Notes under the pieces: generated by a model
Database searches by the model: none
The model's input: only the letters and a program-made list of their open reading frames with translations
Told to the model about the DNA's origin: nothing
Shown here: in pieces, positions 22,701 to 35,170 of the stretch
How positions within the stretch are numbered: the first letter of the stretch is position 1
Layout of the letters: the number at the start of each line of letters is the position of its first letter
Assembly: GCA_026545225.1 (NCBI GenBank)
Contig: CM048849.1
Location: forward strand, 6,598,041-6,662,040
Origin: Cornus controversa
Taxonomy: Eukaryota; Streptophyta; Magnoliopsida; Cornales; Cornaceae
Length of the DNA stretch: 64,000 bases
Reading direction: 5' to 3'
Position numbers and translations under genes: made by a program

Positions 22701-24326
22701 AGATTATGACTTTGACTTGCAATATCATCCGGGAAAGGCCAATGTAGTGGCGGATGCATTGAGTAGGAAGTCACATGGTAGCTTAGCGAGCTTAGCCATA
22801 TGGGAGTGGAAGATGATGGAAGACATCTCAGAAATGGGACTACATTTCAGTGAGGATGATGGACCGGCGGTGTTATTTACTCTTACCGCTCAACCAACTC
22901 TTGTGAGTAGAGTGGTTGAAGAGCAGAGGAAGGATAGTGAGGTTGAGGCTATTCGCACATGAATTTTGGGTGGCGAAGTAGTGGAAGAATGGAAAGTTCA
23001 TTCGGATGAGAGCATGAAATTCCAAGGGAAGATGTTTGTTCCCTTAGCTTGTCGGGATGAGATTCTGAGAGAGTTTCACAACTCAAGGCTAGCACTACAT
23101 CCAGGTGGTACCAAGATGTACCATAACCTACGCCGATAGTATTGGTGGAAGGGTATGAAAAAGGATGTAGCTTAGTTTGTGGCGAGGTGCCTCACTTGTC
23201 AACAAGTGAAGGCCGAGCATCAGAGACCAGCGAGGTTGTTGCAGCCATTGCCTATGGCTATGTGGAAATGGGAGCATGTCACTATGGATTTTGTGATGGG
23301 GCTTCCAACGTCGAGGAAGGGTCATGACGCAGTTTGGGTGGTCGTTGACAGATTGACGAAGGTAGCTCACTTTATTCCTATTAGAGTGACTGATGATGTG
23401 GATACTCTCAGTAGATTGTATATTGAGCAGATCCTTAGGCTTCATGGCGTGCCAGTTTCTATTATTTCAAATAGAGACCCACGATTTACATCTCAATTTT
23501 GGCAGAGTTTCCAGGCAGCACTCGATACAGACCTTCACTTTAGTACTACTTTCCATCCTCAGACGGATGGTCAGTTTGAGCGTACTATACAGATTCTGGA
23601 GGATATGTTACGGGCGTGTGTACTTGATCTTCGGGGCAGTTGGGAGGATCACCATCCTTTGGTGGAGTTTGCATACAATAATAGCTATCAAGCTAGCATT
23701 GAGATGGCTCCATTTGAGGCTTTGTATGGTAGGCCATGTAGGTCACCTATTTGTTGGACTGAAGTTGGAGAGACAGTTCCTTTGGGACCGAATTTAGTTC
23801 AGGAAACTACGGAGAAGATCAAGTTGATTCGGCAAAGATTGCTTATGGCTCAGAGTCGTCAGAAAAGTTATGCTGATAGAAGACGACGACCATTGGCATT
23901 TAGGTGGGAGATCATGTATTTTTGAAGGTCTCACCATGGAGAGGTTTGATGACGTTCGATCGTAGTGGCAAGCTAGCGCCACGGTTCATCGGAACATTTG
24001 AGATTTTGGATCGAGTAGGAGAGGTTGCTTATCGCTTGGCATTGCCACCACAATTGTCAAGTGTGCACAACACTTTCTATGTGTTTATGTTGAGGAAGTA
24101 TGAGCCAGACCCTTCACATGTACTCGATTGGGCAGACCTTAAGGTGGAGGAGGATGTGTCATACGAGGACAGACCAATTCAGAGTTTGGACACTAGAGAG
24201 CAAGTGTTTCGAGGAAAGACCATCCCATTGGTTAAGGTGCTTTGGAGGCATCACGGGGTAGAAGAAGCTACATGGGAGCGAGAACAAGAAGTCCGCTCAA
24301 AGTATCCCGAGTTGTTCACCACTTGA
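19717..24326 (+). pseudogene. Element A gag-pol polyprotein (Tekay type), inactivated
   Basis: A single frame from MPPRRARE runs through gag (retrotransposon capsid; RWWKFLGD, FEKYFP, YETKFTSLARFA), two CCHC knuckles ([26 protein letters not shown]), protease, RT ([28 protein letters not shown]), RNase H ([14 protein letters not shown]), integrase (HNSRL..., RCLTCQQVK, MDFV, HPQTDG) and a C-terminal chromodomain-like tail (TIPLVKVLWRHHGVEEATWERE). It is broken by stops at 20617, 22183, 22678, 22960, 23137 and 23173 and by a 1-bp loss near 23904. Catalytic sites are changed too: protease D-S-S for D-S-G (21001-21009), RT FVND for FVDD (21991-22002), integrase SNRD for SDRD (23467-23478). The upstream AUG is preceded by a possible splice acceptor (ATATAG at 19707-19712). 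Confidence 0.95.
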
Positions 24327-24359
24327 GGTACATTCTAATTTCGAGGACGAAATTCTTAT

Positions 24360-24372
24360 AAGGTTGGGAGGT
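24360..24372 (+). other. Element A polypurine tract
   Basis: AAGGTTGGGAGGT directly precedes the 3' LTR (TGTAGAGACC at 24373), as expected for the plus-strand primer. Upstream, TTTCGAGGACGAAATTC (about 24339-24355) is a block commonly found before the tract in this clade. Confidence 0.85.
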
Positions 24373-25667
24373 TGTAGAGACCGTGCCCAATTTTGGTCTA
24401 TTTTTCAATTTTTGTCATTTATTGCTTTAAATGCATTTTAAATGATTTTTTACATGTTTTGGATGTGGGGAATATGTTTAGAAAGTTAGAATATGGTTTT
24501 GGAAAGTTTTGGGAACTTTTGAGGAAGTTTAACTTTTTGGTCAACGGGGGTCTCGGGATGAGTTTAAGTGGGTCCAAAAAATTTGGGAAATTTTATTTTT
24601 GATTATGGACTAAACGAAATATTTAGAGTATTAAGGAAATAATTTCGAGTCCAACGGAGTTTTCTGTAATTAATTCCGAGCTCGGGAAGGTATATTAAGT
24701 GGCTAGGGGTAAAATGGTCATTTCGCGCCCCTAGGGTTGGGATAAATATCAAAATGGGTCTAACACATTTCATTTTACAGATTCCTCTCTCTCTCTATGT
24801 AACCCACTTCATCTCTCTCCCTTCTCTCTAGAGTTTGAGGGCCTTAAGGTGTGATTTGGAAGATCTTGAAGAAGGAAAGTGTGTAGGGGACATCAAGGGC
24901 ATCGGTTTGAACCGATCAAAGTCTCCGTTTCGTGAAGTTGAGAAAGCTGGGATTTCTCAAAGTTAGATTCAAAGCTTGGGAATTTGAGGTAGGGGTGCTA
25001 GACTCATCTTTACTTTGATTCTATAGGTCACATACTTGTGACATGAAAGATAGATTGGGATTTCTTGAGTTTAGGGTTATGTATATATGTATATATGTAT
25101 ACCAATGTGATTATGCATGTATAAATGTCTAGCACGCTGTTTAGAACATATATTTGTTGTCTATGTGCAAATGAGACTATAAATGTTCTTGATGGAAAAT
25201 GTTTTCATTTGGTAAAAGTATGAAAAATGTGAGTTTTTATAGACTTGTGCATGAAAGATATGATTTTCCTTGTTAAATGCATAAGCATGATAATTTTCAT
25301 GATATGAGTGTGATGGCATTGTGACAATCTTGAGGGAAAGGAAAATGCATTGATTTGACAAAAATGCATTCATGGTATGGAATAAGTGCATTGATGTGAT
25401 TATGTGCACTATTTGAAAAGCGAGTCTTTGGGGCGTGACAACATTGAGAATTAAGGTGAGGGAATGGTCCCTAGGGTGAAAGACCCAAAACTTGGCCAAG
25501 AGGAGGTGCTCCCTTCGGATTAGTAACCCGATAAAGCACAAGCAGAGTTTGGGTGCCGAAGAGACCCTTATTACGGATGGAGTGATAAGTTAGCCCCCAT
25601 TGAAGTGATTTCCAAATTTATGTGGCGTGAGTTATATATATATATTTATATTGTGGCTTGCTCAATT

Positions 25668-25704
<37 letters not shown>

Positions 25705-26038
25705 GGTAAATGCAATGAGATGTGAAACATCACGCATGATTTGAAAAACGTGTTTGTTTATGGGTTAAAAACATGTATACTTGTCATGTAGACACGTAGG
25801 GATTTCATATGCATCCATGCATGGCCACCTGAGTTAGAGTGGGGTTGGGTGGATCATTCCTACTGAGCCACAGTGCTGCTCACCCCATATTTATATAAAC
25901 ATTTTTAGATAAGGCGCCAATGGAAGATGAAGCATGATTAGCTCTATGGATATGTTGAGCTTATTTTTGGACTTTTGCTCTTTTGAGATGTAGATAAATG
26001 TCCATGCCGGCTTGTGGCATGTAGACAATGGTTGTTGT
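24373..26038 (+). mobile_element. Element A 3' LTR, left part
   Basis: It aligns by eye with 16654-18260 of the 5' LTR. It has an extra AT-rich insertion with a (TA)n tract at about 25634-25701. The LTR is interrupted at 26038 by element B, after GTAGACAATGGTTGTTGT, and resumes at 35171. Confidence 0.93.
25634..25701. repeat. (TA)n tract and insertion in element A 3' LTR
   Basis: About 15 TA units follow TTGTGGCTTGCTCAATTGGA, which has no counterpart at 17911-17930 in the 5' LTR. It arose after, or during, insertion of element A. Confidence 0.8.
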
Positions 26039-29000
26039 TGTCACGCCCCGAAACCCGGACCGCCAAGACTCCCCCGGACCGACCCCAAATCCCGAGTGTG
26101 AACACGTTCACTTAACCCCATGAACAACCTCAATTACACTCAATGCATTAGTATCAAGGTTTGATACCATGTTATAACGCCCCGATTCCTAACTCTCGGA
26201 GAACCGGAGGTTAAACCGTCCCTTTAGCCCAATAGGCCCTCATTACCCTCATTCACCGCTGAAGCTTAACTCAATTTATGCATATTAATGCACCCAAATC
26301 CCCCTTAACTAATCCCCATGGGCCCTACATCAAATCACACACCTTAGTGAACATTTACATGCCTACACTTTTAAGAATCCCTCACTTTCGAGCCTCAACA
26401 CTTTCTGTGTTTGGAATCTGTAACTGAGGCTTACACCATTGGATAGAGAATCCAAAAATACTCAAGCTCAAAAAAAATCACACTCAATTCCGATCTAGAA
26501 CGAAGAAATTACGTCGAAATGAAGTTTTGGAAAAAGCTGTGAATAGTAATCTCGATTGATCGAGATGAAATCTCGATTAATGGAAATTCAAACGAGATTT
26601 TCACCCTCTCGGGACCCCAGACCTGCAATATCTCGATTGATCGAGATAGGGGTCTCGATTGAACGAAATTCCTCTTTCCTGGACTCCAAAAATCACCATA
26701 AATCATCACCCTTTCGATCAATCGAAATGGGGACTTCGATTGATCGAAATAGGCATCTCGATTGATCGAGATCAAATCTCGATTGATCGAAATGCACCTG
26801 CTGGGACTTCCAACAGCCCTATACATGATCCAATTGGAACCCAATCAACATTCTATCATCCTAGAACCCCTCAAGCATAATTAATAACATAAATGGAAGG
26901 TTCCAACACCACTCTCACACTCAATATCACATTCATAATTGAATTATACATCAAAATGAAACATTTTCCCCCACAACCACAATTCATTCATAAAAAAGGC
27001 ATCATTAAATGAACAAGATGCCACCATGGGCATTACATATATTAAACCTTTGTCTCTCCACACCCAACAAGTTCATGATCCAATACATACGTCAAAAGTA
27101 CATATGTCCAAAGTACAACCACAACTAAAGGGGAAGTCACATGCCACAAGCCAGCATGGATAGCCACAAAAATGCTCAAAACTCAAAAGATAGCAAAACC
27201 ACCACTAGTGTTCCACTTAGACACTCATGTCCCATCCGTCATCGGCGCTTTATCTGTAAAATATTTAGAATAAAGGGGTGAACGCCACTGCGGCTCAGTA
27301 GAGATACCCCAACCCACCTAAGTGCCGACCCGACACGACCTACATGGATGCATGTCACAACATTTCACATATCATTCAACATACATCATATTCACTCACA
27401 ACAATGCATATATATAGATAGGGATGCATTAAACACATATCATGCTTCATAATTCAAATGAAGGCAATAATTATACACTTGTCTCTCTCTCGGACTCAAC
27501 CCGACATCCCAACATGATTCTTGACCGAATCATGAAACCGAGACACTTTTCCACACCATTCCAATTCCGCCACCGAGTATTTACCTACTCCAAGGTGGAT
27601 GGACCACCGTCACCGAGTATTTACCTACTCCAAGGTGACTTGGCCCCCTTTCTTTGAATTCTCACCGAGTATTTACCTACTCCAAGGTGAGTAACCACAA
27701 CCACCGAGTATTTACCTACTCCAAGGCGATAGGGCAACCTCTTTAGAATCCCCACCGAGTATTTACCTACTCCAAGGTGAGTAAACCATCGTCACCGAGT
27801 ATTTACCTACTCCAAGGTGACGTAACCTCTCCAACGCCCTCTCCGAGTATTGACCTACTCTAGGCAATTCAACCACACTTCCCCGTTTCCTCACAACGGC
27901 CCCAATATATGCATTTCGAACATATAAACATCAAGCATTTAATTTCATGCCTCACAATGCACATGCTAATTAATAAAAACATGTAGCATGCATTTTATCC
28001 CCACTACACCACACATATTTTTACCTATACATACAAACCTAGCATAATATCCACATATGCTCACAAAACTTCACTTAAGCACATTTTAATCATGCTTCAC
28101 AAATGCACACATTTTCTATACAAATATAGCATGCATTTAACTCACTTACAACATACAACACATATATGCCCAATATAACACATTTTCACATATTTGCACA
28201 AAAGCTAGCATATAAGTATACATGCTCTCATTCTCCCACATTCTCATGCATTTGTCACTCACATCATGCATACTAGGAGATACACATCTATTGCATACAA
28301 GAGACTCAAGAGAAGAATAAAAACACCTTATCCCACCCCTCTTACATCTCTAAAACATGCAATACACAACCTTAGCTCTCACCACTTCACCCGAAACCCT
28401 AGAATCGACAAGTAGATGAGAAAGAACACCCCTACCTCAAAAATGAAGGCCTTCCAAGCACTTCACCAATTTTTCAGCGGAGTCTACCTTGCTGAATCAC
28501 CACTTTGTTCGGTTCAAATGGAAGCCCTAGCCGTCCCCTATGTATCTCCCTCCTTCGGCAAGCCTTGAATCCAAGCCGAAGACCTCCAAAATCTAGAGAG
28601 AAGGAAGAGAGAAGAAGTGGGAGCAATATAGAGAGAGAAGCAGCCGTGAGATATGAAATATCTCTGCAAATTTTGACCATTTAAGGTCCCTAGGTCACGA
28701 AAAGATCAAAATACCCCTAGGCCACTTAACGCACCTTTCCGGACTCCTTTTTCGATTCTGAAAACTCCTACGGTCTCGAAATCACTTCCTTAACTCTCTA
28801 AACATTTCATATAATCCATTCCCAAAAATAAATATTTTTGAAAATTTTCCGGATTTCCGAGCCCACTTAAGTCACATCCCGGGCCCCGGTTTGACCAAAA
28901 AGTCAAACTTCTCTAATTCTTCCGAAAACTTTCTAAACCTTAAAAACACTTCCCAAACATGTTTCCCACACTCAAAACACATTAAGAACCACTCAAAATG

Positions 29001-29060
29001 TATTTATGGCAATTATAATGCGAAAAATGCAAAACCGGCCAAAATTGGTCACGGTCTCTA
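26039..29060 (-). mobile_element. Element B 3' LTR
   Basis: Its terminal GGGGCGTGACA (minus strand) is at 26039 and the start is altered: TAGAGACCGTGACC is present but the first bases of TGTAGAG are replaced by junction sequence near 29061. It contains a palindrome array (about 26550-26795) and a hairpin array (about 27568-27865). Apparent plus-strand open frames of 69-73 codons across the palindromes are artefacts of the repetition. Confidence 0.9.
27568..27865 (-). repeat. Hairpin array in element B 3' LTR
   Basis: Read on the plus strand, the core GAGTATTTACCTACTCCAA recurs six times plus one shorter variant (TCCGAGTATTGACCTACTC). The flanks pair differently in each: CCACC/GGTGG, GTCACC/GGTGAC, CTCACC/GGTGAG. 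The same array, with the same spacers, lies at 33672-33967 in the 5' LTR. Confidence 0.9.
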
Positions 29061-29130
29061 TCTGCATCAACAAAATTGGTCACGGTCTCTATCTGTAACA
29101 AACCTATCGGTCGGGAACTATATGCAACAA
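29061..29130 (-). other. Deletion junction with template-switch filler in element B
   Basis: RNase H sequence runs into filler and then the LTR. A block ending AGAGACCGTGACCAATTTTG occurs twice (minus strand: about 29095-29071 and 29063-29040). The spacer TTGATGCAGAT between them copies the RNase H sequence found about 50 bp upstream. The missing piece, compared with element A, is roughly 1.9 kb. Confidence 0.8.
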
Positions 29131-31903
29131 CCCTCTCGATCTGCATCAACACACATCCCAAACCATCCCGTGAAGCGTCACAGTAGATGACATAACCCAA
29201 ACCACGCTCGGGAATAATCAAGATTGGAGCACTAGTCAATCTGCGCTTCAATTCCATAAAGGAATGCTCGCAAGCCTCGTTCCACTCAAACTTAACTCCT
29301 TTACGAGTAAGTTTGGTCATTGGCGTCGCTAACTTCGAAAAGTCTTTCACGAAACGCCAGTAATATCCTGCCAATCCCAAGAAGCTACGTATCTCAAATA
29401 CGTTCTTAGGCCTCTCCCAATCCATTATCGCTTCAATCTTAGAAGGGTCTACCGATACTCCTCCTTCCGACACCACGTGTCCTAGGAACTTTACCTCCGT
29501 TAGCCAAAATTCACATTTTTTGAATTTGGCATACAAACGGTGCTCTCTCAATGTCTGTAACACTGTCCTCAAATGGATCTCATGCTCTTCCATTGAAGAA
29601 GAATACACAAGAATGTCGTCCACGAAGACCACCACAAACCTATCCAAGTACACCCTGAATATCCGGTTCATCAAATCCATGAACGCTGCTGGTGCATTCG
29701 TCAATCCAAATGGCATCACTAGAAACTCATAGTGGCCATATCTAGTCCAAAAAGCTGTCTTCGGAATGTCCTCTTCCCTTACCCTCAACTGGTAATACCC
29801 CGACCTCAAGTCGATCTTCGAAAAATAAGTCGAACCCTTAAGCTGATCAAACAAGTCATCTATCCTTGGCAAAGGATATTTGTTCTTAATCGTTGCTTGG
29901 TTCAACTTACGGTAGTCTATGCATAACCGTAAAGATCCGTCCTTCTTTTTAGCAAACAGGACCGGAGCTCCCCAAGGCGATGTACTAGGTCATACAAATC
30001 CCTTATCCAATAATTCTTGCAATTGATCTTTCAACTCCATCAACTCTGCTGGTGCCATCCAGTACGGTGTCATAGAGATAGGCGCGGTACCAGGAGCAAG
30101 ATCAATGCTAAACACAACATCTCTCATCGGAGGTAACTCTGTCAAGTCCTCCGGAAACACATCCACAAACTCTCTGACCACCGATGGAAATCCTCCACTA
30201 GTCACAATCTCATCCTCCTCGGCTAACAAGCTAGCTAGGAAATATCCAGCCCCGTTCCTCGCACCAGAACCAAGCAGAGATGGAACATAGAAATCATCCC
30301 GCTCTCCCACAAAATAAAAGCAATCACCCTCGGGTGTGCACACTGTCACTCTCCTACGGAGACAATTAATCGTGGCTCTAAATGTAGATAGCCAATCCAT
30401 ACCTAGAATGACATCAAAAGTGGTCATGTCTAGTAACACAAAGTCGAACACTAGTCGACGCCCAGCAACCTCGATCTCGCAAGACCGACACACTCTATCC
30501 AGGGTAACCCTACCCCCAACTGGTGTATCAATGGACAATGGTGACTCCAGTGATGACACCCGCAGCCCTAAGGCACAAGCAAATGCAACAGATATGAATG
30601 AATGTGATGCACCCGAATCTATCAACACCCTAGCCCACAAGTTAGAAACCAGGAAAATACCTCTGACCACTGACGGTCCCGGTACATCCTCTGCCGGAGC
30701 AAGCATGAACACACGGCCCCGTGACTGCTGCCCAGTCCCCTGTAGCCCTGACTGCTGACTAGAAGCAGGAGTGGGACCCCTTGCTACCCGCGATCCCTGT
30801 ACTGACTGTGCTGGCTGTGGTGGTGGTAATGCCCTGAAGCTAGACTGAACTATAGTCGTCTTCCCAGCTCTCTGCTGAGTCCCTGTACCACTCTGTATCA
30901 CCTACCTCCGTGGGCAGTTAGCTTTCACATGTCCGGGTTGTTTACAAGAGAAACACACCCTCTCCCCCACTATCCCTGTTGGCACTGGTGCCACCGTATG
31001 TCCTTGCGGGCACTCCCTGCTGAAATGGCCAAACTGATGGCAATTATAGCACACCATAGAAGATCGTGAAGATCCAGAAGGCAAGGCCAATGAAGGTACC
31101 GGGCGAGCTTGTTGCTGCCCCTGGAAACCTGACTTGCCCTCCCTATTCCTCTTCCGTCCTTGACTACCCGAAGATGCCCCCGCATTCTTCGCTTGCTATT
31201 TGGACTCCCATATTATTTGGGTGTCCCTGTCATCTTCCTCAGCCACTAAGGCTCTATCAACCACTTCATTATAGGCCCTCAAACCTAAAATGGATACCCT
31301 CTTTCTGATAGAGGTCTTGAGTCCCTTCACGAACCTTTTCACTTTTAGCTCTTCATTAGCTACCATCTCCGGGGCGAAGCGAGCCAAAGATGTAAATTTG
31401 GTCTCGTACCCCATCACATCCAAGTCCCCTTGGACTAAGTCTATGAACTCTTGCCTCATTCGGTCTCTCACCGAAGTCGGAAAGAATTTGTCAAAGAATA
31501 AACCCTTAAAGGTTTCCCAGTCCATAGTCTCGGTATTATGGACATTCCTGATGAATTGCCACCACCGATCAGCTTCTCCTTGTAAGTGAAGTGCCACTAC
31601 TCCCACTTTCAAATCCTCATCGATTGCAAGAGCAACCATGAGTTTGTGAGTTTGGTCTATCCAGTTCTCAGCCACAAGTGGATCCCGTGTGCCATCAAAG
31701 GTAGGCGGCTTAAATTTCACATATTCCTTCATTGCCACCATTTGGCAGCTCAAGGCAGCCCTAGGCAATGCCTAAACCTCCTCTTCTCTATCTTCCCTAG
31801 CCATCCGCCTCATAGTGTCTGCCATATCACGCATAAACTGCGTTCCATCTGTTGGCTCCTGAGGAGCATCAGCGCCAATGTCTCGCGCTCTTCTTGGAGG
31901 CAT
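29096..31903 (-). pseudogene. Element B gag-pol, truncated in RNase H
   Basis: Minus-strand frame from ATG at 31903 (MPPRRARDIGADAP...). Capsid follows (ADRWWQFIRN, FFDKFFP, YETKFTSLARFA), then CCHC knuckles (CYNCHQFGHFSRECP, CFSCKQPGHVKANCP), protease with an intact DSGASHSF motif, RT with intact [10 protein letters not shown] and FVDDILVYS, and RNase H up to [17 protein letters not shown]. It then runs into junction filler; integrase and tail are missing. In-frame stops lie at 31772-31774, 31196-31198, 30902-30904 and 29990-29992, all in one frame. There is no frameshift. Most stops are TAG or TGA where related copies have Q or R codons, consistent with C-to-T change. Confidence 0.93.
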
Positions 31904-32146
31904 TTCTTTCTATATGCACAACAAAAAAATTTTAAGTCCAAGCATTCATACTTAGTCAAATTCCATCATTCTTACACATGCCATGTCTATTTAATCCACA
32001 AAAGCATGTTAAGAAATCTTAAGCATAAATCAAGTTCCACATAAGCAATTTACAATCTCAAGTCAAAATCTTTATGTTCCGATCATTAAACTCAAGTGAT
32101 AATTAAGTCAAGTCTCACCCTTCGTCCCTAGGTATTCCAACCTAGT

Positions 32147-32158
32147 GCTCTGATACCA
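32147..32158 (-). other. Element B primer binding site
   Basis: The minus strand reads TGGTATCAGAGC, separated by GAA from the end of the 5' LTR at 32162. It is the same initiator methionine tRNA site as in element A. Confidence 0.92.
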
Positions 32159-32161
32159 TTC

Positions 32162-35100
32162 TGTCACGCCCCGAAACCCGGACCGCCGGGACTCCCCCGG
32201 ACCGACCCCGAATCCCGAGTGTGAACCCGTTCACTTAACCCCATGAACAACCTCAATTACACTCAATGCATTAGTATCAAGGTTTGATACCATGTTATAA
32301 CACCCCGATTCCTAACTCTCGGAGAACAGGAGGTTAAACCGTCCCTTTAGCCCAATAGGCCCTCATTACCCTCATTCACCGCTGAAGCTTAACTCAATTT
32401 ATGCATATTAATGCACCCAAATCCCCCTTAACTAATTCCCATGGGCCCTACATCAAATCACACACCTTAGTGAACATTTACATGCCCACACTTTTAAGAA
32501 TCCCTCACTTTCGAGCCTCCAAACTTTCTTTGTTTGTAATCTGTAACTGAGACTTACACCATTGGATATATAATCGAAAAATACTCAATTTCAAAAAAAA
32601 CCACACTAAATTCCAATCTAGAACGAAGAAATTACGTCGAAATGAAGTTTTGGAAAAAGCTGTGAATAGTAATCTCGATTGATCGAGATGAAATCTCGAT
32701 TAATCGAAATTCAAGCGAGATTTTCACCCTCTCGGGACCCCAGACCTGCAATATCTCCATTGATCGAGATAGGGGTCTCGATTGATCAAAATTCCTCTTT
32801 CCTGGACTCAAAAAATCACCATAAATCATCACCCTTTCGATCAATCGAAATGAGGACTTCGATTGATCGAAATAGGCATCTCGATTGATCGAAATGCACC
32901 TGCTGGGACTTCCAACAGCCCTATACATGATCCAATTGGAACCCAATCAACATTCTATCATCCTAGAACCCCTCAAGCATAATTAATAACATAAATGGAA
33001 GGTTCCAACACCACTCTCACACTCAATATCACATTCATAATTGAATTATACATCAAAATGAAACATTTTCCCCCACAACCACAATTCATTCATAAAAAAG
33101 GCATCATTAAATGAACAAGATGCCACCATGGGCATTACATATATTAAACCGTTGTCTCTCCACACCCAACAAGTTCATGATCCAATACATACGTCAAAAG
33201 TACATATGTCCAAAGTACAACCACAACTAAAAGGGAAGTCACATGCCACAAGCCGGCATGGATAGCCACAAAAATGCTCAAAACTCAAAAGATAGCAAAA
33301 CCACCACTAGTGTTCCACTTAGACACTCATGTCCCATCCGTCATCGGCGCTTTATCTGTAAAATATTTAGAATAAAGGGGTGAACGCCACTGCGGCTCAG
33401 TAGAGATACCCCAACCCACCTAAGTGCCGACCCGACACGACCTACATGGATGCATGTCACAACATTTCACATATCATTCAACATACATCATATTCACTCA
33501 CAACAATGCATATATATAGATAGGGATGCATTAAACACATATCATGCTTCATAATTCAAATGAAGGCAATAATTATACACTTGTCTCTCTCTCGGACTCA
33601 ACCCGACATCCCAACATGATTCTTGACCGAATCATGAAACCGAGACACTTTTCCACACCATTCCAATTCCGCCACCGAGTATTTACCTACTCCAAGGTGG
33701 ATGGACCACCGTCACCGAGTATTTACCTACTCCAAGGTGACTTGGCCCCCTTTCTTTGAATTCTCACCGAGTATTTACCTACTCCAAGGTGAGTAACCAC
33801 AACCACCGAGTATTTACCTACTCCAAGGCGATAGGGCAACCTCTTTAGAATCCCCACCGAGTATTTACCTACTCCAAGGTGAGTAAACCATCGTCACCGA
33901 GTATTTACCTACTCCAAGGTGACGTAACCTCTCCAACGCCCTCTCCGAGTATTGACCTACTCTAGGCAATTCAACCACACTTCCCCGTTTCCTCACAACG
34001 GCCCCAATATATGCATTTCGAACATATAAACATCAAGCATTTAATTTCATGCCTCACAATGCACATGCTAATTAATAAAAACATGTAGCATGCATTTTAT
34101 CCCCACTACACCACACATATTTTTACCTATACATACAAACCTAGCATAATATCCACATATGCTCACAAAACTTCACTTAAGCACATTTTAATCATGCTTC
34201 ACAAATGCACACATTTTCTATACAAATATAGCATGCATTTAACTCACTTACAACATACAACACATATATGCCCAATATAACACATTTTCACATATTTGCA
34301 CAAAAGCTAGCATATAAGTATACATGCTCTCATTCTCCCACATTCTCATGCATTTGTCACTCACATCATGCATACTAGGAGATACACATCTATTGCATAC
34401 AAGAGACTCAAGAGAAGAATAAAAACACCTTATCCCACCCCTCTTACATCTCTAAAACATGCAATACACAACCTTAGCTCTCACCACTTCACCCGAAACC
34501 CTAGAATCGACAAGTAGATGAGAAAGAACACCCCTACCTCAAAAATGAAGGCCTTCCAAGCACTTCACCAATTTTTTAATGGAGTCTACCTTGCCGAATC
34601 ACCACTTTTTTCGGTTCAAATGGAAGCCCTAGCCGTCCCCTACGTATCTCCCTCCTTTGGCAAGCCTTGAATCCAAGCCGAAGACCTCCAAAATCTAAAG
34701 AGAAGGAAGAGAAAAGAAGTGGGAGCAATATAGAGAGAGAAGCAGCCGTGAGATATGAAATATTTCTACAGATTTTGACCATTTAAGGTCCCTAGGTCAT
34801 GAAAAGACCAAAATACCCCTAGGCCACTTAACGCACCTTCCCGGACTCCTTTTTCGATTCCGAAAACTCCTACGGTCTCGAAATCACTTCCTTAACTCTC
34901 TAAACATTTCATATAAGCCATTCCCAAAAATAAATATTTTTAAAAATTTTCTGGATTTTCGAGCCCACTTAAGTCACATCCCGGGCCCCAGTTTGACCAA
35001 AAAGTCAAACTTCTCCAATTCTCTCGAAAACTTTCCAAAATCTTAAAAGCACTTCCCAAACATGTTTTCCACACTCAAAACACGTTAAGAACCACTCAAA

Positions 35101-35165
35101 ATGCATTTATGGCAATTATAATGCGAAAAATGCAAAATCGGCCAAAATTGGTCACGGTCTCTACA
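32162..35165 (-). mobile_element. Element B 5' LTR
   Basis: The 3004-bp LTR starts TGTAGAGACCGTGACC at 35165 and ends GGGGCGTGACA at 32162 (minus strand). It matches LTR F (4773-7778) along its whole length. It carries the hairpin array (33672-33967) and a palindrome array (32670-32895), with one palindrome unit fewer than the 3' LTR. Confidence 0.93.
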
Positions 35166-35170
35166 GTTGT

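Larger units (their letters stand above)
26039..35165 (-). mobile_element. Tekay-type element B, minus strand, internally deleted
   Basis: The 9127-bp element is flanked by a perfect GTTGT duplication (26034-26038 and 35166-35170). On the minus strand it has a 5' LTR (32162-35165), a primer site (32147-32158), gag-pol to part of RNase H (about 29096-31903) and a 3' LTR (26039-about 29060). Integrase, chromodomain and polypurine tract are absent. The two LTRs are nearly identical by eye over 3 kb, so the insertion is recent. Having no integrase, it must have moved with proteins from a related element, or lost that region after insertion. Confidence 0.93.

Noticed and set aside
26509..26880. 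Overlapping open frames on both strands encoding Ile/Ser/Arg-rich repeats (also 32632-32946 and 37435-37697)
   Set aside because: They are read-through of the TCGATTGATCGA palindrome arrays. Both strands are open for the same reason, and no protein family is recognisable.
30336..30758. 140-codon plus-strand open frame
   Set aside because: It is a shadow of the element B protease region on the minus strand.
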